A DNA stretch of 64,000 nucleotides from RYN-111 sp046723735 (GTDB taxonomy: Bacteria; Actinomycetota; Actinomycetes; Mycobacteriales; SCTD01). Below, piece by piece: positions 42,355-50,645 of the stretch. The stretch covers positions 1 to 64,000 of the forward strand of contig JBKOVB010000088.1 of assembly GCA_046723735.1 (NCBI GenBank), in the 5' to 3' direction. A program made the translations under genes and the position numbers. The notes beneath the pieces are model-generated. The model saw nothing but the letters and a program-made list of their open reading frames with translations, searched no databases and was not told the origin of the DNA. The stretch's first letter is position 1, and each line of letters opens with the position of its first letter.

Positions 42355-43466
42355 GACGTGGAGGCGGTGGGCAGCCGCAGCGCGCCCGTCGGCGGGTCGG
42401 CCTCGGGCGGCAGGTAGAGCCGCTGGATCGCCACGAGCAGAGCCTCCGCGAGCGTGTCGCGGAAGGCGGGGTCGGCCAGCTGCGCGGCGTCGTCGGGATG
42501 GCTGAGGTGACCGAGCTCGACGCGCACCGCCGGCATCTGCGTGAGCCGCAGCAGCGCCCAGGTCTTCGCGTGCACCCGGCAGTCCAGCAGTCCGGTGCGC
42601 GCCACCACCTCGCGCTGCACCAGGCTCGCCAGCCGCTCGCCGACGGTGGACGTGGTGCCCGTGCCGGTGCCGAAGTGGTAGCTCGCCACGCCGTGGCAGC
42701 GCGACGACGGCGCCTCGTCGACGTGCAACGACACGAGCAGGTCGGCGGCCGCCTCGTTCGCGAGGGCGGCCCGTTCCTCGTCGCTCGGCGAGCTGTCCCA
42801 GCCGCGGGTGAGCAGCACCCGCACCCCCATCGCCTGCAGCCGGCCCTCGAGCCGGGTGGCGATGTCCTGCACCAGCGTGGCCTCGTCATGACCGTGTCCC
42901 ACGGACCCCCGGTCGGGGCCGCCGTGCCCCGGGTCCACGACCACTACCTTGCCGGTCAGGGCTGCCCCGCCGGACCGCAGCCGCTCGGTCTCCCGCAGCT
43001 GCTGCGGCCGGCCGCCCACGACGAGCCGGCCGAGCTGACGCAGCGCGCGCAGCGTGGCGGGCCCGCACACCCCGTCCGGGCGCATGCCGTAGTCGCGCTG
43101 GAACGCCTTGAGCGCCTCCTCGGTCCGGGGCCCGAAGACCCCGTCCGCACGGCCCGGGTCGAAGCCCAGCTCCGCGAGCCGCTCCTGCAGGGCCGCGACG
43201 TCGTCGCCGACGAGCAGCTTCGTCTGGTAGCTGAGGATCCGGTCGCCCAGCGCGTGCCGGGCGGCCTGCAGCGCCGTGTAGGTGTCACGGCCGACCACGC
43301 CGTCGGCGCGCAGCCCGCGGCGCTGCTGGAAGGCGCGCACCGCGTGGTCGGTGACGTCGTCGAAGACCGGCTCGTCCGGTACGGCGGCCAGCTCCCCCAT
43401 GGCGGCGAGCATCGCCTGGACCTCCGCCACCGCGCGCCCGGTGTCGCCGCGGCGGATCAGCTGCAC
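42351..43466 (-). CDS. cwlM: CwlM: PG-binding and amidase-like regulator of peptidoglycan synthesis
   Basis: This 371-residue protein carries two peptidoglycan-binding domain 1 repeats (residues about 1-72 and 75-148) and a C-terminal amidase_3 domain (about 170-355). Likely zinc ligands and catalytic Glu remain: VVVDPGHGGPDRG, HDEATLVQDIA, LLVSLHVDEA and VRVELGHLSHP. It has no signal peptide. Mycobacterial CwlM is cytoplasmic, is phosphorylated by PknB, and activates MurA; the same role is likely. It ends tail-to-tail with the GNAT gene. Confidence 0.93.
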   Translation of the reverse strand: MQLIRRGDTGRAVAEVQAMLAAMGELAAVPDEPVFDDVTDHAVRAFQQRRGLRADGVVGRDTYTALQAARHALGDRILSYQTKLLVGDDVAALQERLAELGFDPGRADGVFGPRTEEALKAFQRDYGMRPDGVCGPATLRALRQLGRLVVGGRPQQLRETERLRSGGAALTGKVVVVDPGHGGPDRGSVGHGHDEATLVQDIATRLEGRLQAMGVRVLLTRGWDSSPSDEERAALANEAAADLLVSLHVDEAPSSRCHGVASYHFGTGTGTTSTVGERLASLVQREVVARTGLLDCRVHAKTWALLRLTQMPAVRVELGHLSHPDDAAQLADPAFRDTLAEALLVAIQRLYLPPEADPPTGALRLPTASTS

Positions 43467-43530
43467 GGTCCGGACTGTAGTGGCGGGTCGGCTCGCCGGA
43501 CGGTCAGGGCGACCTCACCCCCCGCCCCAG

Positions 43531-43593
43531 TGATCAACAGGACCATGCGCCATCGACACGCCGGTGTCGCGAGGACAGAAGTCCTGTTGATCA
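43531..43593. repeat. Nested inverted repeat between cwlM and trxA
   Basis: A perfect 13-bp inverted repeat, TGATCAACAGGAC (43531-43543) and GTCCTGTTGATCA (43581-43593), encloses 37 bases. In their centre a second perfect stem, CGACAC (43554-43559) and GTGTCG (43564-43569), forms a 4-base loop. It lies upstream of the cwlM start and downstream of the trxA terminator, in no gene. The form suggests a REP or small non-autonomous mobile element. Confidence 0.75.
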
Positions 43594-43628
43594 AGGAAGG
43601 GAGTGGCCGAGTGGGCGGGACACGAACA

Positions 43629-43654
43629 AGGCCGGGCCCCGCGGGACCCGGCCT
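43629..43654 (-). terminator. trxA terminator
   Basis: AGGCCGGG at 43629-43636 pairs with CCCGGCCT at 43647-43654 around a short GC loop. On the minus strand it follows the trxA stop by 15 bases and is followed by TTGTT. Confidence 0.8.
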
Positions 43655-43669
43655 CCGTCGTGCTCGCTC

Positions 43670-43996
43670 TTAGAGGAACGCCTCGAGCTCGCGCAGGATC
43701 GCGGCCTTCGGCTTGGCGCCGACGATCTGCTTCACGATCTGCCCGCCCTGGAACACCGCCATCGTCGGGATCGACATGATCTGGTAGTCCCGGGAGACGA
43801 CGGGGTTCTCGTCGGTGTTGAGCTTCACGATCGTGATCTTGTCGCTGTGCTCGGCCGCGATCTCCTCGAGGACGGGGGCCACCATCTTGCACGGGCCGCA
43901 CCACTCAGCCCAGAAGTCCACGAGCACGGGCTTGGTGCTCTGCAGCACGTCCGTCGCGAACGTGGCGTCGGTGACGGTCTTGGTGTTGGCGCCCAC
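43670..43996 (-). CDS. trxA: Thioredoxin
   Basis: This 108-residue protein has the redox site WAEWCGPCKMVAP and the cis-Pro loop SIPTMAVFQGG. The GTG start has GAGGAGAG upstream. It lies 83 bases behind trxB and probably shares its transcript, so both would be under the divergent SigR-type promoter at 45048-45087. Confidence 0.97.
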   Translation of the reverse strand: MGANTKTVTDATFATDVLQSTKPVLVDFWAEWCGPCKMVAPVLEEIAAEHSDKITIVKLNTDENPVVSRDYQIMSIPTMAVFQGGQIVKQIVGAKPKAAILRELEAFL

Positions 43997-44079
43997 GGCG
44001 TCTCTCCTCGGGTTCCTGGTGTGGTCAGCAGAACGTAGTGCGCGAAGCCGTCATTCCCCGTGCTCGGCCGACACGGTGC

Positions 44080-45015
44080 TCAGTGCGCGTTGGCCGAGAG
44101 CCAGCGCTCAGCGTCCAGCGCGGCGGCGCAGCCGGTGCCTGCGGCGGTGACGGCCTGCCGGTAGGTGTGGTCGACCAGGTCGCCGGCGGCGAAGACGCCG
44201 TCGAGGTTGGTGCGGGTGCTGCGGTCCTCGACCAGGACGTAGCCCTCGTCGTCGAGGTCGACCTGACCCTTCACCAGCTCGGAGCGCGGGTCATGACCGA
44301 TCGCCACGAACAACCCCGCGGCGGGCAGGTCGGTCGTCTCGCCGGTCTGGACGTTGCGCACGGTGACGGACTCCAGCCGGCCGTCCCCGTTGGCCGACAC
44401 GACCTCGCTGTCCCAGACGAAGCGGATCTTGTCGTTGGCAAAGGCCCGGTCCTGCATGATCTTCGACGCGCGCAGCGTGTCGCGACGGTGCACGACCGTG
44501 ACGGACTTGCCGAACCGGGTGAGGAACAGCGCCTCCTCCAGCGCGCTGTCACCGCCGCCCACGACGACGATGTCCTGCTCGCGGAAGAAGAAGCCGTCGC
44601 AGGTGGCGCACCAGGACACACCCCGGCCGGACAGCTCCTTCTCGCCCGGGACGCCCAGCTCGCGGTAGCCGGAGCCCATCGCGAGCACGACCGTGCGCGC
44701 GAGGTACGTGTCGGTCTCGGTGCGCACCACCTTGGGGCTGGCCGTGAGGTCGACCGACGTGACGTCGTCGGTGACGAACGTGGTCCCGAACCGCTCGCCC
44801 TGGGCGCGCAGCTTCTCCATGAGCTCGGGCCCCATGATCCCCTCGGGGAAGCCGGGGAAGTTCTCCACGTCGGTGGTGTTCATCAGCGCGCCGCCGGCGG
44901 TGACGGACCCCTCGAAGCAGACCGGTGCCAGCCCGGCGCGCGCCAGGTAGATCGCCGCGGTGTAGCCGCTCGGGCCCGAGCCGATGACGATCACGGGGTG
45001 GACGGTCTGGGTCAC
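44080..45015 (-). CDS. trxB: Thioredoxin reductase
   Basis: This 311-residue flavoprotein reduces thioredoxin with NADPH. The FAD loop is VIGSGPSGYTAAIYLARAG, the redox pair is WCATCDGFFF, the NADPH loop is VVVGGGDSALEEALFL, and the end is GVFAAGDLVDHTYRQAVTAA. The GTG start has GAGAGG upstream. It is the first gene of trxB-trxA and is driven by the palindromic promoter region. Confidence 0.97.
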   Translation of the reverse strand: MTQTVHPVIVIGSGPSGYTAAIYLARAGLAPVCFEGSVTAGGALMNTTDVENFPGFPEGIMGPELMEKLRAQGERFGTTFVTDDVTSVDLTASPKVVRTETDTYLARTVVLAMGSGYRELGVPGEKELSGRGVSWCATCDGFFFREQDIVVVGGGDSALEEALFLTRFGKSVTVVHRRDTLRASKIMQDRAFANDKIRFVWDSEVVSANGDGRLESVTVRNVQTGETTDLPAAGLFVAIGHDPRSELVKGQVDLDDEGYVLVEDRSTRTNLDGVFAAGDLVDHTYRQAVTAAGTGCAAALDAERWLSANAH

Positions 45016-45047
45016 GGAGGGCCTCTCTCAACAACGGCGGGGCGTGC

Positions 45048-45087
45048 GCCAGGGGAACGCCATCGTAGAGCCGCCTGTTCCCCTGGC
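45048..45087. promoter_or_regulatory. Palindromic divergent SigR/SigH-type promoter
   Basis: GCCAGGGGAAC (45048-45058) and GTTCCCCTGGC (45077-45087) form a perfect 11-bp inverted repeat with an 18-base spacer. Read on either strand it gives GGGAAC-N18-GTT, the consensus of the thiol-stress sigma factors SigR/SigH, whose best-known target is trxBA. It can drive trxB on the minus strand and the zinc-finger membrane protein (45099) on the plus strand. Confidence 0.75.
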
Positions 45088-45098
45088 AGGATCACCGC

Positions 45099-45650
45099 AT
45101 GTCCCTCGCGTCGGTCCCCGACCCGGCCAGCCTGATCAGCAGCGCCGCCCCCGAGCCGCGCTGCGTGGCCCATCCCGGCCGTCCCGCCGTGGACCGATGC
45201 CCGCGCTGCGGCAGACCGCGCTGCGGAGCGGACGCGACAGGCCCGCGGTGCGCGGTGTGCGGTGCGGCCGAGCAGGTCGCCGCGCCGCGGGAGCTGACGG
45301 CGGCCGAGGTGGTCGTCCGGGCAGCGTTGGGTGCGACGGCCGTAGCGCTGCCCGCGGGGTGGGTGCTGTCGGAGTACGTGTCCTCGCCGTTGCTGCAGTA
45401 CCTCGCGCCCGTGGTGGTCGGTGTGGCGTGCGCCGGGGCGGCGACCTGGGCCGCTCGCGACCCGCGCGGCCCCGTGCGGCCGTGGGTGCGGCTGGTCGCG
45501 GTGCTGTACGCCGTGCTGGGGACGGCGCTGGGGTTCGTGCTCGAGGGCACGTACGGCGTGCTCAGCGCCGACCTGGACGTGCTGGTCCCGTACGCCGCCG
45601 CGGCCGGGGGCGCGTGGTTGTGGTCGGCGCCGCCGCGGCGCCGTACCTGA
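45099..45650 (+). CDS. Membrane protein with N-terminal B-box-like zinc finger
   Basis: This 183-residue protein begins with a Cys/His-rich module (CVAHPGRPAVDRCPRC then CGADATGPRCAVC). Four transmembrane helices follow over residues 70-178. The zinc module resembles that of the rhomboid protein in this window. No function known. It lies divergent from trxB and would share the palindromic SigR-type promoter, which would make it a thiol-stress gene. The gap to its left contains only that promoter. Confidence 0.8.
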   Translation: MSLASVPDPASLISSAAPEPRCVAHPGRPAVDRCPRCGRPRCGADATGPRCAVCGAAEQVAAPRELTAAEVVVRAALGATAVALPAGWVLSEYVSSPLLQYLAPVVVGVACAGAATWAARDPRGPVRPWVRLVAVLYAVLGTALGFVLEGTYGVLSADLDVLVPYAAAAGGAWLWSAPPRRRT

Positions 45651-45671
45651 GCCCCTCCCTCCGGGAAAGGC

Positions 45672-46505
45672 TCAGGGCTTGGGCAGGCGCGCGAAGAAGA
45701 GCAGCTTGGCGTCCGCCTGCTCGCACGCCGCGCCCACCACGAAGACGTCCACCTTGTCCGGCTTGTTCGCGGGGAGCACCACCACGAGGGCCGGCTGGTC
45801 CTTGTAGCGGGCGTAGTCGAGGGCGAGCGGCAGCCCGGGCTGGCTGGGGTCCGACAGGGCGCTGAGGCAGGAGGCCAGCCCCTCGGTGGTGCGCAGGCGC
45901 GCGAGCGAGTCCGCGCGCTGCGCGAATCCCGTCGTGGTCCGCGCCGGGGTCCCCGCGCTGCCGAGACCGTCGGCCGAGGGTGGTGCTGGTGACGGGGCGG
46001 GGGCCCTCTCCGCCGCCGCGGTGCCGGCCAGCAGCGCGGGTAGCTGCTTGTCCAGGGTCGGCGTTCCGGCGCCGTAGTCGACGCCTGTGCTGCTCACGTT
46101 CCACCGTGCGCGGGACGCCTGCGTGCTGGTGGTGCCGCTGTCCCGGTGCGCGAGCAGCAGGCCACCGGCCGCGAGGACCGCTGCGGCGGCGGCACCCGCC
46201 GCGACGCCCCACACCAGCCGTCGGCGGGGTCGCCGCGCGTCGAGGGGCAGCACGTCACCGCCCGGGCTGCCCGCCTCGCGCCGGGCTGCGGCCACCGCGG
46301 TCAGCAGCCTGTCCTCGAGGTCCGGCGGCTGCGGCGGCGAGGGGAGGGAGGAGAGCGCGGCCGAGACCGACGGCATCGCCGCAGCCAGCTCGGCGAGCCG
46401 GGCCCGGCAGGAGCCGCAGGTGTCGAGGTGCTCCGGGGCCGTCACGCCGGCGAGGACGTCGGCGAGCGTGTCCAGGTCGAGGTGCTCGTTCGGCGCGTCG
46501 CTCAC
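45672..46505 (-). CDS. Anti-sigma factor of SigM with zinc-binding motif
   Basis: This 277-residue membrane protein has a cytoplasmic ZAS domain with HLDTCGSC (H26, C30, C33; HxxxCxxC). One transmembrane helix near residues 95-117 precedes an outer domain ending FFARLPKP. The gene starts with a GTG whose TGA overlap with sigM couples the pair. By family it holds SigM at the membrane until released by thiol or envelope stress. Confidence 0.88.
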   Translation of the reverse strand: MSDAPNEHLDLDTLADVLAGVTAPEHLDTCGSCRARLAELAAAMPSVSAALSSLPSPPQPPDLEDRLLTAVAAARREAGSPGGDVLPLDARRPRRRLVWGVAAGAAAAAVLAAGGLLLAHRDSGTTSTQASRARWNVSSTGVDYGAGTPTLDKQLPALLAGTAAAERAPAPSPAPPSADGLGSAGTPARTTTGFAQRADSLARLRTTEGLASCLSALSDPSQPGLPLALDYARYKDQPALVVVLPANKPDKVDVFVVGAACEQADAKLLFFARLPKP

Positions 46506-47134
46506 AGGTCTCCTCCTTCCGGCTCCGGGCCTGCAGATGGGACGGGGCTCGGGCCGTTCGGGTTCCGCAGGTGACCGAGGAGCACCGCGAGCCGCACCCG
46601 CCCGCGGGAGCAGCGGCTCTTCACGGTCCCCTCGGGCACTTCGAGCACGACCGCGGCGTCGGCCACCGAGAGCCCCTGCAGGTCGACGAGCACGAGGGCG
46701 ACGCGCTGCTCCACCGGGAGCGCGGCCAGCCCCTTCTCCACCTCGAGCGCGGTCTCGCGCTCGGCGAGCACATCCCGCGGGTCCGCCGGAGGGTCCTGCG
46801 GCAGCGGCACGGTGGGTCGCACCGCGCGGCGGCGGGCGCGGTCGAGGCAGGCGTTCACGACGACGCGGTGCAGCCACGTCGTGACCCGTGCCTCCCCTCG
46901 GAAGCTGCCCGCGGCCCGGAAGGCGGACACGCAGGCGTCCTGCACGGCGTCGGCCGCCTCCTCCGGGTCGCCGAGCGTGCGCAGGGCGACGGCCCACATG
47001 CGGCCGCGGTGCCGGCGTACCAGCTCGTCGAAGGCCGAGGCGTCGCCGGCGGCGTGCGCCGCGAGCAGCGCCCGATCGTGGGCGTCGTCCTCGTCGACGG
47101 CGGTCGGGCTCACGGGCGGAAGGCTAGTGCTCAT
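46502..47134 (-). CDS. sigM: ECF RNA polymerase sigma factor SigM
   Basis: This 210-residue ECF sigma factor has region 2 (FDELVRRHRGRMWAVALRTL, EEAADAVQDACVSAF) and region 4 (LPVEQRVALVLVDLQGLSVA, EGTVKSRCSRGRVRL). The sigM and anti-sigma pair next to trxBA is conserved in mycobacteria and streptomycetes. No autoregulatory promoter is visible in the 10-base gap to the pseudokinase stop, so it may be read through from upstream. Confidence 0.93.
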   Translation of the reverse strand: MSTSLPPVSPTAVDEDDAHDRALLAAHAAGDASAFDELVRRHRGRMWAVALRTLGDPEEAADAVQDACVSAFRAAGSFRGEARVTTWLHRVVVNACLDRARRRAVRPTVPLPQDPPADPRDVLAERETALEVEKGLAALPVEQRVALVLVDLQGLSVADAAVVLEVPEGTVKSRCSRGRVRLAVLLGHLRNPNGPSPVPSAGPEPEGGDL

Positions 47135-47144
47135 CCTGGTGAGT

Positions 47145-48626
47145 TCACGTGACCTGCAGCGCGGCGATGCCGACCTGGTAGCGCGCGCCGTTGCGGGGCA
47201 GCTTGGTGATCCAGACGAGCAGGTAGCGCGCGGCCGTCCCGGACGGCGGCGAGAGCACGGCGACCTGGGCGCTGCCGGCGGCGGTGGCCACCGGCCGGGC
47301 GTCGGTGTCGCTGCGAGGCTTCGTGTCGGAGACCAGCAGCTCGACGTGCGCTCCGGGTGCGGTGAAGCCCACCTGCACCCTGTGCACGGGGCGCACCCGT
47401 CCGAGGTCGAGCAGCAGGCCCACGCCGGACTTCAGGCCGCCGAAGGTCGAGGTGTTGTACAGGTCCGTGGTCCACGCGGTGGAGGCGTCCGCGTCGATCG
47501 CGTTCGGCACCTGGTCGGGGTTCTCCTGGCCGTCGCCCTGCGGGTCGAAGTCGCTGGCGGTGACCCGCGACAGCTCCACCGGTACGGCGGCAGGCGAGGC
47601 ACCCGAGGACGGACCGGCGCTCGGGGTCAGCGTCAGGGCGTCCACGGCTCCGGCCCTTCGCGGCAGCTCGCCGATCGCGAGGCCGAGGTACCAGCCGGTG
47701 ACGGCGAACGCCGCCACGACGGCGACGACGGTGAGCAGCAAGGCGTGCCGGCGCAGGATGCCGGGTTCCCTCGGCCTCGTCTCGGCGACTCGCTCCCGCC
47801 GCAGCGTGGCGACGGCGTTGTCGACGGCATCGGCTAAGGCGGCCGGGGTGCGCAGCGGCGGCAGGGTCGGTAGCAGCTGCGGGTTGATCGCCCGGGTCAC
47901 GACGTTGTCGAGCATCCGGGGCACTCCCGCGCGCACCTGGTGCGGCGCAGCGGCGTGCCCCCCGGCCAGCGGTGTCGGCACCAGGCTGTCGCGCGGCTGG
48001 GGAGTGGCGCCCCCCGGCCAACGCGTGGTGAGCAGCGCATACAGCAGTGCGCCCGCGTCGCGGGTGTCGGCGGCGACCGCGTCGGCGTCCAGGGTCTCCA
48101 GGACGGGACCGCCGCGGACGGCGGCGGCCACGGCCGCGTCGGTCACGCGGACCCGGCCGCTGGCGGTCACCAGCACGTTGCGCGGGTGCAGGCAGCCGTG
48201 GCCGAGACCGGCCTCGTGCGCGGCCGTCAGCGCGTCGGCCACCTGCCGGATGACGTCCGCAGCGTCGGGCGGGGAGAGGGGCCCGACCCGCTCCAGGTGC
48301 TCGTCGAGCGGCTCACCCTCCACCCACTCGCGGATCAGGTAGGTGACGTCGTCCTGGCGGCCCGGCCGGCGCTCGGCGCCGGCGTCGTAGACGCGGACCA
48401 GCCCCGGGTGGCTGACCTTCGCGGCGCGCGCCGCGGCACGCAGGAACGGCTCGGCGTCGGCCTTGCTGCTCTTGGTCGGCGTCGGGAGCACCCGGACGGC
48501 CACCTCACGCGCCAGGACCTGGTCCTGGGCCCGCCAGAGGACCGCGGGTCCGTCCGAGGCGACCGGGTCGAGGAGGAGGTACCGCCCTGCCAGCAGGTCT
48601 CCGACCTGCAACGGCCCTGGCAGCAC
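47145..48626 (-). CDS. Membrane pseudokinase with C-terminal discoidin-like domain (MviN-associated)
   Basis: This 493-residue protein has a protein-kinase fold (about residues 10-245) lacking key residues: the HRD loop reads HGCLHPRNVLV without the catalytic Asp, and DFG reads TDAAV. A transmembrane helix (ALLLTVVAVVAAFAVTGWYL) precedes an F5/8 (discoidin)-like domain starting near VTASDFDPQGDG. In mycobacteria the same kinase-helix-discoidin unit is the C-terminal part of MurJ (MviN), which PknB phosphorylates and FhaA binds. Here it is a separate gene. The GTG at 48626 has GGAGGAG 4 bases upstream. Confidence 0.88.
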   Translation of the reverse strand: MLPGPLQVGDLLAGRYLLLDPVASDGPAVLWRAQDQVLAREVAVRVLPTPTKSSKADAEPFLRAAARAAKVSHPGLVRVYDAGAERRPGRQDDVTYLIREWVEGEPLDEHLERVGPLSPPDAADVIRQVADALTAAHEAGLGHGCLHPRNVLVTASGRVRVTDAAVAAAVRGGPVLETLDADAVAADTRDAGALLYALLTTRWPGGATPQPRDSLVPTPLAGGHAAAPHQVRAGVPRMLDNVVTRAINPQLLPTLPPLRTPAALADAVDNAVATLRRERVAETRPREPGILRRHALLLTVVAVVAAFAVTGWYLGLAIGELPRRAGAVDALTLTPSAGPSSGASPAAVPVELSRVTASDFDPQGDGQENPDQVPNAIDADASTAWTTDLYNTSTFGGLKSGVGLLLDLGRVRPVHRVQVGFTAPGAHVELLVSDTKPRSDTDARPVATAAGSAQVAVLSPPSGTAARYLLVWITKLPRNGARYQVGIAALQVT

Positions 48627-48670
48627 GTGACTCCTCCGCTCGCCGGCGAACTGGGTGGGGGACACACGGG

Positions 48671-48711
48671 ACGGCCCGGTGCCGCCCACTCTAAGGCTGG
48701 CACCGGGCCGT
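48671..48711 (-). terminator. Terminator behind the NlpC/P60 gene
   Basis: A perfect 13-bp stem, ACGGCCCGGTGCC (48671-48683) and GGCACCGGGCCGT (48699-48711), with a 15-base loop follows the hydrolase stop by 12 bases on the minus strand. Confidence 0.85.
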
Positions 48712-48723
48712 CGTGGCCGTGCG

Positions 48724-49182
48724 TCAGGGGCGCCCGACGACGTACCGGCTGGTCCAGATGCGGGACAGCTTCACGACGTCGCCCGTGTGCGGCGCGTGCC
48801 AGACCCGGCCGTAGCCGGCGTAGATGCCGACGTGGGTGATCCGGCCGCTGGAGTTCTTGAAGAAGATCAGGTCGCCGACGCGCTTGGACGTCTTGGAGAC
48901 GTGGCGCACGACCGTGTACTGGCGGGCGGAGCTGTGCGGCAGGCGCTTCCCGAACCGCTTGAAGACGTAGAGCGTGAAGCCCGAGCAGTCGAAGCGGTAG
49001 GGGCCGGCGGCGCCCCACTGGTACGGCGCGCCCTTGTGACGGGCGGCCTCGTGCAGGACGTTCGCCTGGTAGGTCGTCATGGCGTTGGCGGGAGCGGCCG
49101 TGGTGGCCAGCACGCCGAAGACGGAGAGAAGGGCGATCAGGACAGCGGATGCGCGCAGGCGCAGTCGAGCAGAGGACAGCAC
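48724..49182 (-). CDS. Secreted NlpC/P60 peptidoglycan hydrolase under a c-di-AMP riboswitch
   Basis: This 152-residue protein has a signal peptide (cut near ANA, residue 34) and a catalytic NlpC/P60 domain with Cys66 in YRFDCSGF, His117 in ITHVGIYAG and a third polar residue around HAPH. It should cut gamma-D-Glu-meso-DAP bonds. The GTG has AGGAAGGA upstream. The riboswitch at 49196-49360 controls it, as is common for resuscitation and P60 hydrolases in actinobacteria. Confidence 0.93.
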   Translation of the reverse strand: MLSSARLRLRASAVLIALLSVFGVLATTAAPANAMTTYQANVLHEAARHKGAPYQWGAAGPYRFDCSGFTLYVFKRFGKRLPHSSARQYTVVRHVSKTSKRVGDLIFFKNSSGRITHVGIYAGYGRVWHAPHTGDVVKLSRIWTSRYVVGRP

Positions 49183-49195
49183 GGAGTTCCTTCCT

Positions 49196-49360
49196 GACGC
49201 CTGCGAGGTGAGCTGTCGGGTTCGGACGGGAAGGTGTCCGGCCGCTCACTCGCTGTCACCGACAGCGCGCGTGCGGCTTCACCCCGAGTCCGCGCTCCGG
49301 GTGGAGTGCGGACGAAGGACCTTGGGTCCCCCGCTCCTGCCCCTCGGTGGGGGGACGTCT
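49196..49360 (-). ncRNA. ydaO/yuaA (c-di-AMP) riboswitch
   Basis: On the minus strand the core blocks GCGGGGGACCCAAGG, CGGGGTGAAGCCGC and CCGAACCCGACAGCTCACC are nearly identical to known actinobacterial ydaO riboswitches. The closing helix forms between GACGTC (plus 49354-49359) and GGCGTC (plus 49196-49201). It ends 13 bases before the hydrolase GTG, so it can hide the ribosome site or end transcription. Bases 49361-49555 show no gene. Confidence 0.92.
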
Positions 49361-49555
49361 CCCGCGTGCTCAGCGGGGAGGTCGGTGGGGCAGGACTCGG
49401 CGTGCCGACCGGACGTCAGGATGTGTGGTCGTCACCCGGGGGCGACGACGGGTTGTGGTGGAGCTGCCACGAAGCGTGGCTCTCCGAAGGTATCGGCCGA
49501 ACGGCGCCGACCGTTGAGCCGTTCAGCGTAGCGTGAGACCACTGTCACGCTCCGG

Positions 49556-50641
49556 TCAGGACGAAGAAGGACGAATCGCTCCGGCGTACCCGTCGAGGTA
49601 GACGGCCTGCAGCCGGACCACGTCTCCGGTGTGCGGGGCGGCGTACATCAGCCCCTGGCCGGCGTAGATCGCCACGTGGTGGATGGTGGCGGGGTCGGCC
49701 GGGTCGAAGGCCCAGAACAGCAGGTCGCCCGGGAGCAGGGCGCCGAGCTCGACGTGCGGCCCCACGTACCACTGCTCGCGCGACGTGCGCGGCAGCACCA
49801 CGCCTCCCGCGCGGTAAGCGGCGCCTGTCAGCCCGGAGCAGTCGTAGGCGTCGGGGCCGGTGGCGCCCCAGACGTAGGGCTTGCCCAGCTGGCTGTTGGC
49901 GAACGCCAGCGCGGCGGTCGCGGCGGCCGTGGGCGGGACCTCGGGGATGTTGCCCAGGGCGGCCCGCGCAGCCGCCAGGGTCTGCGAGGCCTGTGCGGCA
50001 GAGGCGGCGTCCAAAGCACGCTGCTGCTGCGCGACCAGGTCGCGGACCCGCTGGTCGGCGGCGGCGAGCAGTGCGTCGGTGCGGGCGAGCAGCGTCGTGA
50101 CGGCGTCAGCCTTCGCCGCCACCTGCTTCTGCAACGTGGTGCGCAGCGCGGCGGCCTGGGTCAGCTGCCGGGTGGCCGCGGCCTGCCGGGCGACGACCCG
50201 GTCGGCGGTGTCCTGGGCGCGGCCGTCCTCGTGGAGCACGACACCGACCTGGTGCACCCGCTGCGCGACTTCCGAGATCGAGCTGCTCTCCAGCACGTGG
50301 GCGTACAGCCCCGCCGTACCGCCGGCCATGTAGAGCGCGCGCACCCGCCGGGCGGCGACGTCGCTCGACCCGGCGGCGGCGAGGCGGGCCTGGTCGAGCT
50401 CCTGCTCGGCGAGCAGCTGTGCCGTGACGGCGGCGCCGAGCCTGGCGTACGCGGCGTCGTAGGCCTCGGTGGCCATCTCGGCCTGCTGGCGCAGCTGCTC
50501 GACCTGCGCCCGGAGGGCGGCAGCCCGGTGCCGGGCGTCGCCCAGCGGCTCCGCGGCGGCGGGGGAGTGCGTCGCTGTGACAGTGGCAGCGAGCAGGCCG
50601 CCGACGAGGAGCGTGGCCGCCGCCGTACGGAGGCGTGTCAC
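49556..50641 (-). CDS. Secreted coiled-coil NlpC/P60 endopeptidase (RipA-like)
   Basis: This 361-residue protein has a signal peptide (about residues 1-30), a long Ala/Gln-rich coiled coil (about 33-225) and a C-terminal NlpC/P60 domain. The catalytic Cys is in DAYDCSGLTG and His in TIHHVAIYAGQG. It is the form that needs activation by proteins such as EnvC/FtsX in other bacteria. The GTG at 50641 lies 4 bases after the small membrane protein, so the two are probably cotranscribed. Confidence 0.92.
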   Translation of the reverse strand: MTRLRTAAATLLVGGLLAATVTATHSPAAAEPLGDARHRAAALRAQVEQLRQQAEMATEAYDAAYARLGAAVTAQLLAEQELDQARLAAAGSSDVAARRVRALYMAGGTAGLYAHVLESSSISEVAQRVHQVGVVLHEDGRAQDTADRVVARQAAATRQLTQAAALRTTLQKQVAAKADAVTTLLARTDALLAAADQRVRDLVAQQQRALDAASAAQASQTLAAARAALGNIPEVPPTAAATAALAFANSQLGKPYVWGATGPDAYDCSGLTGAAYRAGGVVLPRTSREQWYVGPHVELGALLPGDLLFWAFDPADPATIHHVAIYAGQGLMYAAPHTGDVVRLQAVYLDGYAGAIRPSSS

Positions 50642-50645
50642 CTCA

